A stretch of DNA of 64,000 nucleotides, taken from Chloroflexota bacterium (lineage in GTDB: Bacteria; Chloroflexota; Anaerolineae; Aggregatilineales; Phototrophicaceae). The position numbers and the translations under genes were made by a program. Under the pieces are notes generated by a model. That model was not told where the DNA came from. It made no database searches and saw only the letters and a list, made by a program, of their open reading frames with translations. The DNA lies in contig JAIUNI010000003.1 in assembly GCA_020161935.1 (NCBI GenBank), forward strand, positions 496,001 through 560,000. The letters run 5' to 3'. Numbering within the stretch: the first letter of the stretch is position 1; every line of letters begins with the position of its first letter. Shown here in pieces: positions 35,236 to 43,392 of the stretch.

Positions 35236-36165
35236 ATGAGTACGTATGCTTTAACCCCCGAACAACTGGCTTTTTATGACGCGAATGGTTATTTACTGCT
35301 GCGGAACTGGATACCCCAACCGATGCTCGAACGCTTACAAGCGGCGGGTGATACATGGATCGCCGATGGCATGGCGGCGGGTGAGGATGACCCCCAACAT
35401 GGGCCAGATTACCGCTTCGTGAATAACGATCACGGCAGGACGATGTGGCGGGTGGATTACCTGCATAACAAAGGGCTACCGGCCTCGTTGGAACTGCTCG
35501 GTAGTCCAGTAGTCACCGAGGTGGCGCAGAGCATGTGCGGCGTGAACTTCGTGCCGACGTATGAGGCCATCGTGTTTAAGCAGGAAGGCAACGGCGCGGC
35601 GGTGGAGTGGCACCAAGACGCGGTGCATCCGCGTACGCACCGTATTTTCAACTACGACCTGTACTTGGACGAGTCGCTTTCGGGCGCGGGGGCGCTGTGG
35701 GTGATCCCCGGTTCGCACCTCCAGTCACACGATGTTTGCCGTTTGTCGGCGGTACACGGCTGGAACGCGCCGGGGGCGATTGAGATTGAGATGCAGCCGG
35801 GGGATGTGCTGCTGCATGACGTGATGGTGCTGCACGGCTCACCGCAGACCGAGGGCAAGCGCCTGCGCCGGACGATCTACTACGAATTCCGTGCGGCGGA
35901 AGAAATCGTCGAGGATGGGCCGTGGGATCGCACATGGATTGACCAACGGCTGCGGCTGGTTCCGCTGGGGTTGAAACGTTACGCGGCACAGTATCCGCAG
36001 GGTGAACAGTTCCAGTGGCAGATCAGCGACGAGTTCCGCCCTGAGATGAGTGACGACGAGGCGACCGAACTGCGGGTCGCCCATCAGGTTCATATGAACG
36101 GGTCGTATTGCAGCGCGGGGGATGCCGCCAAGTTGAAGGCCGCCCTGCAAGCGGCGAATAATTAG
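35236..36165 (+). CDS. Phytanoyl-CoA dioxygenase (PhyH) family protein
   Basis: 309 residues from the ATG at 35236 (GAGG upstream). It has a 2-oxoglutarate/Fe(II) double-stranded beta-helix. The first His and the Asp are in VEWHQDAVHP, the distal His is in VMVLHGSPQ, and the 2-oxoglutarate-binding Arg is in RLRRTIYYEFR. N-terminal TPEQLAFYDANGYLLLRNW is the usual opening. The substrate is unknown; the G+C-rich codon use returns here after the restriction-modification island. Confidence 0.9.
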   Translation: MSTYALTPEQLAFYDANGYLLLRNWIPQPMLERLQAAGDTWIADGMAAGEDDPQHGPDYRFVNNDHGRTMWRVDYLHNKGLPASLELLGSPVVTEVAQSMCGVNFVPTYEAIVFKQEGNGAAVEWHQDAVHPRTHRIFNYDLYLDESLSGAGALWVIPGSHLQSHDVCRLSAVHGWNAPGAIEIEMQPGDVLLHDVMVLHGSPQTEGKRLRRTIYYEFRAAEEIVEDGPWDRTWIDQRLRLVPLGLKRYAAQYPQGEQFQWQISDEFRPEMSDDEATELRVAHQVHMNGSYCSAGDAAKLKAALQAANN

Positions 36166-36231
36166 GGAGCAAACGAAACCTGACCCCTCCAATTTGCTGA
36201 GTAAAGATTTGGAAAGGGGAGTTCTGAAATA

Positions 36232-36299
36232 CCGGACAGCATGTGTGCTGTCCCTACAAATTTCTGGTTGTGTGTAGGGACGCGATACATCGCGTCCGA
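36232..36299. repeat. Pair of GTAGGG-family palindromes
   Basis: CGGACAGCATGTGTGCTGTC with CCTACA, then TGTAGGGACGCGATACATCG with CGTCCG. The two imperfect hairpins face each other through their CCCTACA/TGTAGGG ends. The same double unit occurs at 41585-41655 and a variant at 46003-46072. Confidence 0.75.
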
Positions 36300-36349
36300 T
36301 GAACCCCAAACCTCCTTTTCAAACGGCTTCTTCTTAGGGGGCGTGTCTT

Positions 36350-36781
36350 ATGACCGCGAACATGGATAACAGCATCGAACAGGCGCTGATGCTGGCAGCG
36401 GAAGCGCACTTCGGGCAGGTCGATAAGCTGGGGCGACCGTACATCCTGCATGTGATCGCGGTCGTCAATAGCTGCGAAACGCTCCCACAAAAGATCGTGG
36501 CGGCGCTGCACGACATCGTGGAGGACACATCGGTCACGCTGGGCGACCTCGAAAAGTATTTCCCGGCGGAGATTGTGGCGGCGGTGGATGCCATCACCCA
36601 CCGCGAGGATGAAGCGCGAGAGGCTTACCTCCAGCGTGTGAAGGCGAACGCGCTGGCGCTGGCGGTGAAGAAGGCTGACGTGGCGCACAACATGAGCCGC
36701 CTCGCCGCGTTGGAAGGCACGGAACACCACAGCCGCTTAGTTGCTAAGTATCAGGAAACGACGCGGATATTGTACAGCTAG
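36350..36781 (+). CDS. HD-domain phosphohydrolase (ppGpp hydrolase/MESH1-like)
   Basis: 143 residues. It is a small HD-domain protein of the RelA/SpoT hydrolase type: IEQALMLAAEAHFGQVDKLG, PYILHVIAVVN, ALHDIVEDTSVTLGDL (HD plus ED), and VKKADVAHNMSRL with a further Asp. Only the hydrolase half is present, as in small alarmone hydrolases; the substrate could also be another nucleotide. Confidence 0.85.
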   Translation: MTANMDNSIEQALMLAAEAHFGQVDKLGRPYILHVIAVVNSCETLPQKIVAALHDIVEDTSVTLGDLEKYFPAEIVAAVDAITHREDEAREAYLQRVKANALALAVKKADVAHNMSRLAALEGTEHHSRLVAKYQETTRILYS

Positions 36782-36851
36782 TACTCATCAGCCAGTTTGT
36801 TAGTATATGAAGCAGTCCCACATGGGTGAAAACGATTTGATAAAACATTGC

Positions 36852-36880
36852 TTGACAGCTTGAACATTACAGGTTATCTT
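36852..36880 (+). promoter_or_regulatory. Strong predicted sigma-70 promoter of the leader RNA
   Basis: TTGACA at 36852-36857, exactly 17 bases, then TATCTT at 36875-36880. This is the best consensus promoter I see in the window. It would start transcription near 36887, about 215 bases before the cyclase start codon and 125 bases before a strong terminator. Confidence 0.7.
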
Positions 36881-36886
36881 TCCCCG

Positions 36887-37041
36887 CAATCTCGGCTACA
36901 GGAGATATGCATGTTTGCCACGGCCTCCCAAACCTGTTGTATGCGTACCCTATATCAATAGATGGGTCGGGGTTTGGCTGCCTGAGAAGCGCATCAAGTT
37001 TGTGAATACGATACCCCGGCACAGACCGGGGTATTTTATTT
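36887..37041 (+). ncRNA. Candidate structured leader RNA or small RNA, class unknown
   Basis: About 155 bases between a consensus promoter and an intrinsic terminator. Internal pairing can be drawn by eye: ATCTC with GAGAT early on; CCAAACC (36929 region) with GGTTTGG (36971 region), a perfect 7-base stem enclosing an ACCC-GGGT hairpin; and ATGCG with CGCAT across that stem, which would be a pseudoknot. GCCTGAGAAGC is a conspicuous unpaired-looking segment. The placement upstream of the exported cyclase suggests a riboswitch or attenuator, but an independent small RNA (6S-like, for example) is also possible. I could not match it to a class I know. Confidence 0.5.
37011..37041 (+). terminator. 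Intrinsic terminator inside the cyclase leader
   Basis: ATACCCCGG, loop CACAGA, CCGGGGTAT, then TTTATTT: a perfect 9-base stem with a U-rich tail. It is 60 bases upstream of the cyclase ATG and downstream of the promoter at 36852, the layout of transcription attenuation. Confidence 0.8.
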
Positions 37042-37101
37042 CCGGCAGCCGCCGGATTGTGCCTGATGAACCATCATTTATAAATGCAAAGGGGATTGAC
37101 G

Positions 37102-37956
37102 ATGTGCTCACCAGAAGTTGCTAAAGTTGTACGGGAACGCATTCACAAGGAAGGGGTGCCGAACCTCAGCCGCCGGAATTTCTTGAAGCTCGGCGGGACG
37201 GCAGCGGCCAGTGGTGCGGTCGCGTCCGTGTTCGGCGTGGCGGCTCCCGCGCTGGCGCAGAGTACCGAAGGCCAAGTGGTTGACCTGTCGCATGTGTTCG
37301 GCACGGACATCCCCACCTACCTGCTGGACGAAAAGCCCAAGCGCGAAACCTATGTGACGGTCGAGAACGACGGCTTCTACATCCAGCGCTGGACGTACAC
37401 CGAACATGCCGGTACCCACGTCGATATTCCCGCGCACTTCGTTGCCGACGGCGAGACGGTCGATAACTATCCGGCGGAACTGCTGATCGGCCCCGGCATC
37501 GTCATCGACATTTCGGCCAAAGCGGCTGAAAACGCCGACGCGGCGCTGGAAGTCGCCGACATCGAAGCATGGGAAGCCGCCAACGGCGAAATTCCGGCAG
37601 GGGCGATTGTGTTCCTCTACTCCGCTTGGGATGCCAAGTGGGACGATGCCGAAGCCTTCCGCAACGCCGACGCGGACGGCGTACAGCATTACCCCGGCTT
37701 CAGCGCCGAAGCCGCCACCTTCCTGCTCGAAAACCGTGACATTCGCGGCATTGGGGTCGATACCCTCAGCCTCGACATCGGCGCGTCCACCACCTTCGAC
37801 GTGCATGTGAGCATCCTCAGCGCGGGTAAGTTCGGCATCGAAGGGGTCGCCAACCTTGCCGCGATCAAAGACCACGTTCCCGCCACCATCTTCGTCGGTG
37901 TACCCCGCTGGGAAGCCGGTTCCGGTGGCCCCGCCCGCTTGCTGGCATTGATCTAA
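37102..37956 (+). CDS. Tat-exported cyclase family protein (kynurenine formamidase-like)
   Basis: 284 residues from the ATG at 37102 (AAAGGGG at 7 bases). A twin-arginine signal SRRNFLKLGG (about residues 22-31) is followed by a hydrophobic stretch and ALAQ cleavage. The mature protein has the cyclase (PF04199) metal motif HAGTHVDIPAH and later TLSLDIG, plus the C-terminal VGVPRWEAGSGGPARLLALI. Known members hydrolyse N-formylkynurenine or related amides with a metal; the exported location makes a kynurenine role uncertain. It is preceded by the candidate leader RNA and terminator. Confidence 0.88.
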   Translation: MCSPEVAKVVRERIHKEGVPNLSRRNFLKLGGTAAASGAVASVFGVAAPALAQSTEGQVVDLSHVFGTDIPTYLLDEKPKRETYVTVENDGFYIQRWTYTEHAGTHVDIPAHFVADGETVDNYPAELLIGPGIVIDISAKAAENADAALEVADIEAWEAANGEIPAGAIVFLYSAWDAKWDDAEAFRNADADGVQHYPGFSAEAATFLLENRDIRGIGVDTLSLDIGASTTFDVHVSILSAGKFGIEGVANLAAIKDHVPATIFVGVPRWEAGSGGPARLLALI

Positions 37957-37979
37957 ATCTTCAAAACGCCGCCTTATTT

Positions 37980-38014
37980 CCCTCCCTGTTACCACGGGGA
38001 GGGCTAGGGTGGGG
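37980..38014. repeat. GAGGG-family palindromic repeat
   Basis: CCCTCCCTGTTACCACGGGG followed by AGGGCTAGGGTGGGG, 24 bases after the cyclase stop. Same family as 13441, 14705, 48306, 55011, 55268 and 59397. Confidence 0.75.
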
Positions 38015-38131
38015 TTGATCCTCTTACCGAAAGCAGCCCGACCCCAAACATGATAAGATGTTATGCGGCAGCGCGAGTGTTGTCGCCGCGCCTGTCTTGA
38101 GTATCAATCTGGCGAAAAGGAAGGATACGAG

Positions 38132-38716
38132 ATGCGAGAACTGATTATTGCTCAATTCATCACTTTGGACGGTGTTATCCAAGCCCCCGGTGGCGCGGAC
38201 GAGGACACGGATGGCGGCTTCACCCACGGCGGTTGGACGTTCCCCTACTGGCATGACTCCATCGGTCAGCACTTTTTTCAGGCGATGCAGAATGCCGACG
38301 CGATCCTGCTCGGTCGCAAAACGTGGCAAATTCACGGCGGCGCGTTTGAGCCGATGCCCGACGACGATCCGTTCGGCGGCGTAATGAACGGCATCAAGAA
38401 GTATGTCGTCTCGACCACCCTCAAATCCGCCGATGCGTGGCGCAACTCGACGCTCATCAGCAGCAACGTGGTTGAGGAAGTGCGTAAGCTCAAGGCGCAG
38501 GAGGGCAAGAATATCCTGCTCGACGGCAGCAGCGTGCTGGCGCATACCCTGATCGAGAACGACTTGGTGGACGAATACGCGCTGCACGTTTACCCCCTCT
38601 CGCTGGGCGGCGGTAAAAAGCTGTTCCCGGAAGGCAAGCGGGTGAACCTGACGCTTGTCGAGTCCGAGACCCTGCCAACCGGTGTCGTCTGGCAGCGCTA
38701 CCGTCCGGCGAAATAG
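38132..38716 (+). CDS. Dihydrofolate reductase-like (RibD C-terminal domain) protein
   Basis: 194 residues from the ATG at 38132, with AGGAAGGA about 7 bases upstream; the longer frame has no support. RibD_C features are IIAQFITLDGVIQAPGG, ADAILLGRKTWQIHGG, NILLDGSSVLAHTLIENDLV and HVYPLSLGGGKKLF. It is probably an NADPH-dependent reductase of unknown substrate; this family often stands alone in such genomes. Confidence 0.9.
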   Translation: MRELIIAQFITLDGVIQAPGGADEDTDGGFTHGGWTFPYWHDSIGQHFFQAMQNADAILLGRKTWQIHGGAFEPMPDDDPFGGVMNGIKKYVVSTTLKSADAWRNSTLISSNVVEEVRKLKAQEGKNILLDGSSVLAHTLIENDLVDEYALHVYPLSLGGGKKLFPEGKRVNLTLVESETLPTGVVWQRYRPAK

Positions 38717-39091
38717 TTATAACGCGATTGGTCGGCGGGCGCTGCGCCATTATAGGCATTCAGTTAAGCCATCTTGGCTCGGAATCTTCGGGTAAATCGT
38801 TGATTGTTTGCGCCGCATGAGGCTAAAGCCATCATGCTGCCAGTCGGACAAGCGCACTCAAGGCGCTCCAAAATTCGACTGCGAACATCCGTCTCTATTG
38901 ATTTTATCCCTGAAAATTCCTTAGCTTAATGCCTATGCATCGCCATGCGCCCCTCATCTCAACACGCTACTCCCCATTCCCCGACGTTCATAACCCCCCA
39001 CACGTGACCTTACTCACTGCTTAAAAACCACTATTTCCCCGACAATAAAGACATGACAATGGTCGTTCAGCAGTTTGCAGGGAGGATGGTT
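38717..39091. other. Intergenic region without recognised features
   Basis: 375 bases between two same-strand genes. Apart from a small GGGCGCTGCGCC palindrome just after the upstream stop, I see no hairpin with a T-run, no repeat family member and no credible reading frame. Confidence 0.5.
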
Positions 39092-39823
39092 ATGGTCAAA
39101 ACAGAATCACGTTGGAGTCGGGTATGGGAGTCTGTGGCTGCCGCCGTCTCGATTGCGCTGCTGGTGGTATTCAGGCCGCTGCTGCGCTTCTGGTATCTGA
39201 ACTGGGGCGCAACCGAGTCGGAACGGGCGCGTCATTTACCCGGTGATGAAATGGTCCCACACCCCCGCGTCAGATATACACGCGGCATTACTATCCAGAA
39301 TACGCCGGATACGATTTGGCCGTGGTTGGCGCAAATCGGGCAAGATCGCGGCGGTTTGTACAGCTATGAAGAACTGGAAAACCTTGTCGGCTGTGACATT
39401 CATAACGCAGACCGTATTCTGCCACAGTTTCAGCAGATCAAGATTGGCGACCGTGTGAAGCTCGGCCCAACCGGCTACCCCTTCTACACGGTTTTAGGTG
39501 TGCAACCCAATGAGGCACTTATTCTCGCTGCGGCGGATGTAATCCCCGAAGCGGATGGATTGCGCTTGCCCGACCCGCTCCCGCAAGAATACACGCTGGC
39601 GAACTGGGTATTCTACCTCCAGCCGATTAGCCCACACGCAACACGTTTACTGGTGCGCGGTTGGTTGGATTATGAACCCAATGGTTGGAAAAATTGGCTG
39701 CTCTGGCGTGCCTTCACCGAACCAATTGCTTTCGTGATGGAGCGCAAAATGATGCGCGAAATCAAGAAGCGGGTCGAAGTTACCGCGCGGTCTGAAAGCC
39801 GAACCGCGACCGTCACAGCATAA
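39092..39823 (+). CDS. SRPBCC/START-like protein with N-terminal membrane segment
   Basis: 243 residues from the ATG at 39092 (GGGAGG at 6 bases). An N-terminal span (AVSIALLVVFRPLLRFW) precedes a domain with ITIQNTPDTIWPWLAQIG, GGLYSYEELENLVGCDIHNA and later strands, a pattern I associate with SRPBCC-like helix-grip proteins of unknown ligand. A C-terminal amphipathic, basic segment (KMMREIKKRVEV) may lie along the membrane. Confidence 0.72.
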   Translation: MVKTESRWSRVWESVAAAVSIALLVVFRPLLRFWYLNWGATESERARHLPGDEMVPHPRVRYTRGITIQNTPDTIWPWLAQIGQDRGGLYSYEELENLVGCDIHNADRILPQFQQIKIGDRVKLGPTGYPFYTVLGVQPNEALILAAADVIPEADGLRLPDPLPQEYTLANWVFYLQPISPHATRLLVRGWLDYEPNGWKNWLLWRAFTEPIAFVMERKMMREIKKRVEVTARSESRTATVTA

Positions 39824-39878
39824 GTGCTTGCCCCGCAGCCCGTGGTGTTATTGCGACGGGTCTGCTCCCTCCTTGAGT

Positions 39879-39915
39879 AGGGTGTGGTTCCAAAATAGCC
39901 ATACCCTATTTTATT
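39879..39915 (+). terminator. Terminator-like hairpin
   Basis: AGGGTGTGG, an 11-base loop, CCATACCCT with one G-T pair, then ATTTTATT. It lies 56 bases after the SRPBCC-like gene and separates it from the M23 peptidase gene. Confidence 0.65.
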
Positions 39916-39957
39916 GTGCTATCATCGTGGGGATGTGCTAACCAATGATGATGGCCT

Positions 39958-41547
39958 ATGAAATCCCGTTTCTTGACACTTTCCGCCTCGCAGTTCAACA
40001 CCGTATTCCTCGCCCTGTGGGTGGTGTTCTCGATCTTTAGCAAGGTGCAGGCGCAGGCCGACTGCGGCGTGGTCACGGGCATCAGCTATCCGGTTGACCG
40101 ATCCGTGTTCCAACTGGTGCAGGATTTCGGCGTACCCAGTGCGCGGCATCAGGGGCGCTACCATACCGGCGAGGATTATTACGGTGGGCGCGGCGGCAGC
40201 TTGGGGATGCCGGTTGCGGCGGTGGCCGATGGGCGCGTGACGTATTCCGCACCGACCGGCTGGGGGCGCGATGGCGGCGTGGTCATCCTCCAGCACACCT
40301 TCCCCGATGGCTCGGTGGCCTACAGCATGTACGGGCATATGATGAGTACCGATGTGTATCCGTTCCCCGAACGCTTCGCCTGTGTGAAGGCCGGTGATAT
40401 TGTGGGCGCGGTGGGTAACGTGCGCCCCGCGCCGCACCTGCACTTCGAAATTCGCATCAGCAACGGCGATACCCCCGGCGCGGGTTACACACCGGAAGTG
40501 CCGACCGCGCTCGGCAGTTTGCAAGCGACCAAGTTTATCACTGACTGGCAGGCGTGGTTCAACCCGGCGCACCGCTGGCACTTGCAACTGCCGGACGACA
40601 CGCGACCCACCGCACCGCCGCTGCTCCTGAGTGATGGCAGTATGCTGGTGCTGACCAGTGACCGTGTGCGCTACGCCTCGTCGGATGGGCGTGTGCTGTG
40701 GCGCATCATCCTGCCCGCGCCAGCCGCCGCCCTGACCACCTACAACGGCAGTCCGGTACTGATCTACCGCGACGGCGCGATGCAGATTATCAACATGGAT
40801 GCCACGCTGGGCGAAAGCTGGCTGACGGGTGTGCCGCTGGACAGCCCGCCGCTCATCGTGGGCGACGCGCTGCTGTTCCACACGCCGGATAACCGGTTGG
40901 CGGCGATAGGTGCTGACCGCCGCAGTGTCCTCTGGCAGTTGGAAAACGTGCCGCCCTTCACCCGATCCGCCATCACCCCCAACCTGATCGGCCTGATGAC
41001 CACCGACGGCTTCTTGACGACCATTTCGACGCAGGGCGCGCTCATCAGCAAAACACCGCTGCTGGGGGATGGTCTCGTGACCGCCGCGCCGGATGGCAGC
41101 CTGTGGCTCTACAGCCAGAACAGTCTTACCCAAATCGCCGCTGACGGAACGCTTACGCCTATTATTGATAACGTGGTTGGGGATGCCGTCACGAGTGCGG
41201 CTGCCGGTTCGCCGGATGGGACGCGCTACATCCTCGCGGGTGGCGACGTGCCGACGCTGATGGCAACCGACGCGGCAGGGACGGTGTTGTGGCAGTTTGC
41301 GGTTGAAGGCGCGAGTGGCCGCGCCCAACTCATCCCGCGCGACGGTCAACTACTGCTGCTCACCAGCGGCGGTGACATCATGACGGTACAAGCCGCGTCC
41401 GGCGCGGTGTGCAGCCGCCTCGCCATTTACGGCGACCGTCGTTCAAAGTTGTGGAGTGATCTCGGCGCGGATGGGATGCTGCGGGTGGGGCTGGCCGACC
41501 AGATCATCGGCCTCGATTGGAAAACCCTTCAAGGCGGCTGTGTGTAA
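39958..41547 (+). CDS. Secreted M23 peptidase with C-terminal PQQ-like beta-propeller
   Basis: 529 residues. The signal peptide ends near KVQAQA. The LytM/M23 metallopeptidase domain has HTGED (His69, Asp73), YGHMMS, and HLHFE (His160, His162), so all zinc ligands are present. From about residue 215 to the end, repeated strands such as DGRVLWRIILP, DRRSVLWQLEN and AGTVLWQFAVEG are those of a PQQ-like propeller. M23 enzymes cut peptide cross-links of peptidoglycan; the propeller may hold a partner or polymer (inference). A second M23-propeller fusion is encoded at 52336. Confidence 0.9.
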   Translation: MKSRFLTLSASQFNTVFLALWVVFSIFSKVQAQADCGVVTGISYPVDRSVFQLVQDFGVPSARHQGRYHTGEDYYGGRGGSLGMPVAAVADGRVTYSAPTGWGRDGGVVILQHTFPDGSVAYSMYGHMMSTDVYPFPERFACVKAGDIVGAVGNVRPAPHLHFEIRISNGDTPGAGYTPEVPTALGSLQATKFITDWQAWFNPAHRWHLQLPDDTRPTAPPLLLSDGSMLVLTSDRVRYASSDGRVLWRIILPAPAAALTTYNGSPVLIYRDGAMQIINMDATLGESWLTGVPLDSPPLIVGDALLFHTPDNRLAAIGADRRSVLWQLENVPPFTRSAITPNLIGLMTTDGFLTTISTQGALISKTPLLGDGLVTAAPDGSLWLYSQNSLTQIAADGTLTPIIDNVVGDAVTSAAAGSPDGTRYILAGGDVPTLMATDAAGTVLWQFAVEGASGRAQLIPRDGQLLLLTSGGDIMTVQAASGAVCSRLAIYGDRRSKLWSDLGADGMLRVGLADQIIGLDWKTLQGGCV

Positions 41548-41584
41548 GCGGCTGATGTCTAAAGGCTTTAGGGTCGAAGGGTAA

Positions 41585-41655
41585 CGGACAGCCTGTCTGC
41601 TGTCCCTACACAAGCCGAGAATGTATCTTCGTAGGGACGCGAAACAGCGCGTCCG
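41585..41655. repeat. Pair of GTAGGG-family palindromes
   Basis: CGGACAGCCTGTCTGCTGTC plus CCTACA, then GTAGGGACGCGAAACAGCGC with GTCCG. Nearly the same double unit as at 36232-36299, between convergent genes. Confidence 0.75.
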
Positions 41656-41686
41656 TCTGCGTTAAATCAACTTTTCAAACGGCTAC

Positions 41687-42331
41687 TTACGCCCGTTTCC
41701 GCAGCACGATTTCACCATCGTCATCAAGGGTGTATTCCGGCTCGTACTGCTCGTGGCTCTCAACGGTTTCCAAACGGCTGAGGTCACGCTTGCGCTTGCC
41801 GCTGGGCAGCAGCACACCGGGGAACTTGTGCATCCCAACGGCGATGGCGTGCAGCAGGCGCGGCGTGGCGAGGCGCATATCAATGCCCAACGGCGCGAGT
41901 GACAGCATCTCAATCGCGAGGAAGGGCAGGATGATAAACGCGGCGGTAATCGCCACCAGCCCGATTGGGAACTTGAGCGCGATGTACAGGATGCTGCGCC
42001 ATGTTGTCCCGCTGCCCAAGTACATCCCCAACCGCTCGCCGAAGTTCGCGCCGCGTGGGTCAACATCATCGGCGATGTTCGGCTGCGGGCGGTCGAGGAT
42101 ACCCGCGAATAGGCGTTGATCCATCGCCGCGACGGCTCTTGTAGCCGTGAGAACGAACAGCAGCAGCGGGATGCCGACCAGTATGAACGACAGACCGATG
42201 CTGACCATAAACATCGTGATAAAGAAGGTGATGTAGATGCTGCCCAGCGCGAAGTGCGCGAACAGCGAAAACCAATCACGGATGATCTGCCCATCTGTCA
42301 GCGCGTCCATCCAGTTCCGGTTTTCGTTCAT
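41687..42331 (-). CDS. Sensor-domain (PF13796-like) membrane protein
   Basis: 214 residues with two pairs of spans (about 24-60 and 112-145). The segment FFITMFMVSIGLSFILVGIPLLL resembles the putative sensor domain found at the N-terminus of some histidine kinases in Actinobacteria and Chloroflexota. Here it stands alone, with no kinase part, and ends in an acidic segment. It is the last gene of the run that begins with the sigma factor at 45827. Confidence 0.72.
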   Translation of the reverse strand: MNENRNWMDALTDGQIIRDWFSLFAHFALGSIYITFFITMFMVSIGLSFILVGIPLLLFVLTATRAVAAMDQRLFAGILDRPQPNIADDVDPRGANFGERLGMYLGSGTTWRSILYIALKFPIGLVAITAAFIILPFLAIEMLSLAPLGIDMRLATPRLLHAIAVGMHKFPGVLLPSGKRKRDLSRLETVESHEQYEPEYTLDDDGEIVLRKRA

Positions 42332-42361
42332 CGTTCACCTTCTCAAATAAATCATGGTGCT

Positions 42362-42391
42362 TGTAGGGGTTTGCCGCCGACAAACCCTTAC
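42362..42391. repeat. Short palindromic repeat (GTAGGG family, TTTGCCG variant)
   Basis: TGTAGGGGTTTGCCGCCGAC followed by AAACCCTTAC. GGGTTTG and CAAACCC form the stem. A similar phrase occurs at about 51747-51770. Confidence 0.65.
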
Positions 42392-42420
42392 CCAAAATGC
42401 GAACAGCACCTAACGAATAT

Positions 42421-43335
42421 TTACCCCGCCGGAGTCGGCAAGGGGGGCAGCGTCGAGTCGCGCCAGATCGGGCAGCTAAAGTTGATGTTGAGCGTTTGCC
42501 CCGGCACCAGCCGCGAGAGGCCGCCCAACTGCGGGTTCGAGTCCTTTAGGCATTGCAGTTCGATGCCGAAGTCACAGGCGATGAAGTCCAGCGCGTCGCC
42601 GTACTGCACCACATACGTGTCACCGCTGGTCACACGACCGGGGTTGCGGTCGAACTGGCAGGCTTGCGGGTCAATTCCTGTACTCGGCGGAATATCGCTG
42701 ACCACGCCGCCGCCGGAACTGCTGGTGCAGTTCGGGGTAATCAGCAGCTGCTGCCCGACGTAAATCAAGTCAGGGTTCACGATGTTATTGGCCGCCGCGA
42801 TGCACGCCACCGTCAGGCCGTAACTCTGGGCGATTCGGGCGAGGCGGTCGCCGCGCACCACCGTGTAGGTCGTCTCACCGCCCAGCGTGGGGACTGCCGT
42901 CGGGCCAGCGGTTCCGGTCGCGGCGGGTGTCACCGTCGCCGTGACGCGCAGGGTCGCGGTGGCAGTTGCCGCGTTCGCGTTGGTCGGCAGCGGGGTAAAG
43001 GTCGGTGTGAATAAGCCTTCAGCCGATTCGGGTGTGGGCGTGGCTTCATTGTTGATCGCCAGCAGCCCGTTGCAGTCATCCGGTATCAAGATGACGGTCA
43101 GCGCAGACAGCGAGAAGTTGGTCGAGGCGAGGTTATTCGCCGCTTGTAAACAGGCCACCGGCTTGCCGAAGCGTGCCGCCAACCCGACCAGTGTGTCATT
43201 CCGTTCAATTTGAATGAGCTGTCCGGCAGGGGGCGTGGGGGTGGCGCTGTTCTGGGCAAAGGTCAGCGGTAGACCGAGCAGCGAGAGTGCGATGATACCC
43301 GCGAATAATATGGGTAAAGGCAGCCAGCGGCGCAT
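42421..43335 (-). CDS. Secreted protein with three LysM domains
   Basis: 304 residues. A signal peptide (about 1-27) is followed by three LysM modules: IQIERNDTLVGLAARFG, TYTVVRGDRLARIAQSYG and YVVQYGDALDFIACDFG, the first two joined by a Thr/Ala-rich linker (about 98-145). The second and third are close together. LysM binds N-acetylglucosamine polymers, so the protein is probably held to the cell wall. No catalytic domain is present. AGGAG precedes the ATG. Confidence 0.9.
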   Translation of the reverse strand: MRRWLPLPILFAGIIALSLLGLPLTFAQNSATPTPPAGQLIQIERNDTLVGLAARFGKPVACLQAANNLASTNFSLSALTVILIPDDCNGLLAINNEATPTPESAEGLFTPTFTPLPTNANAATATATLRVTATVTPAATGTAGPTAVPTLGGETTYTVVRGDRLARIAQSYGLTVACIAAANNIVNPDLIYVGQQLLITPNCTSSSGGGVVSDIPPSTGIDPQACQFDRNPGRVTSGDTYVVQYGDALDFIACDFGIELQCLKDSNPQLGGLSRLVPGQTLNINFSCPIWRDSTLPPLPTPAG

Positions 43336-43392
43336 AAAGAACTCCTATTGGTAAAGATGCGTTTCTATGTGCCGAGTGTAGCACAAATTCCT

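Noticed and set aside
36887..37041. TPP riboswitch, because of the CTGAGA segment
   Set aside because: The other conserved TPP element (the CCTGATCTGG-type half) is absent.
36915..37124. 69-codon frame through the leader of the cyclase gene
   Set aside because: It crosses a strong terminator and overlaps the cyclase start in another frame; the region is better explained as RNA.
39922..41349. 475-codon minus-strand frame
   Set aside because: It lies fully antisense to the M23-propeller gene and is rich in His and Arg from complemented G+C-rich codons, with no domain.
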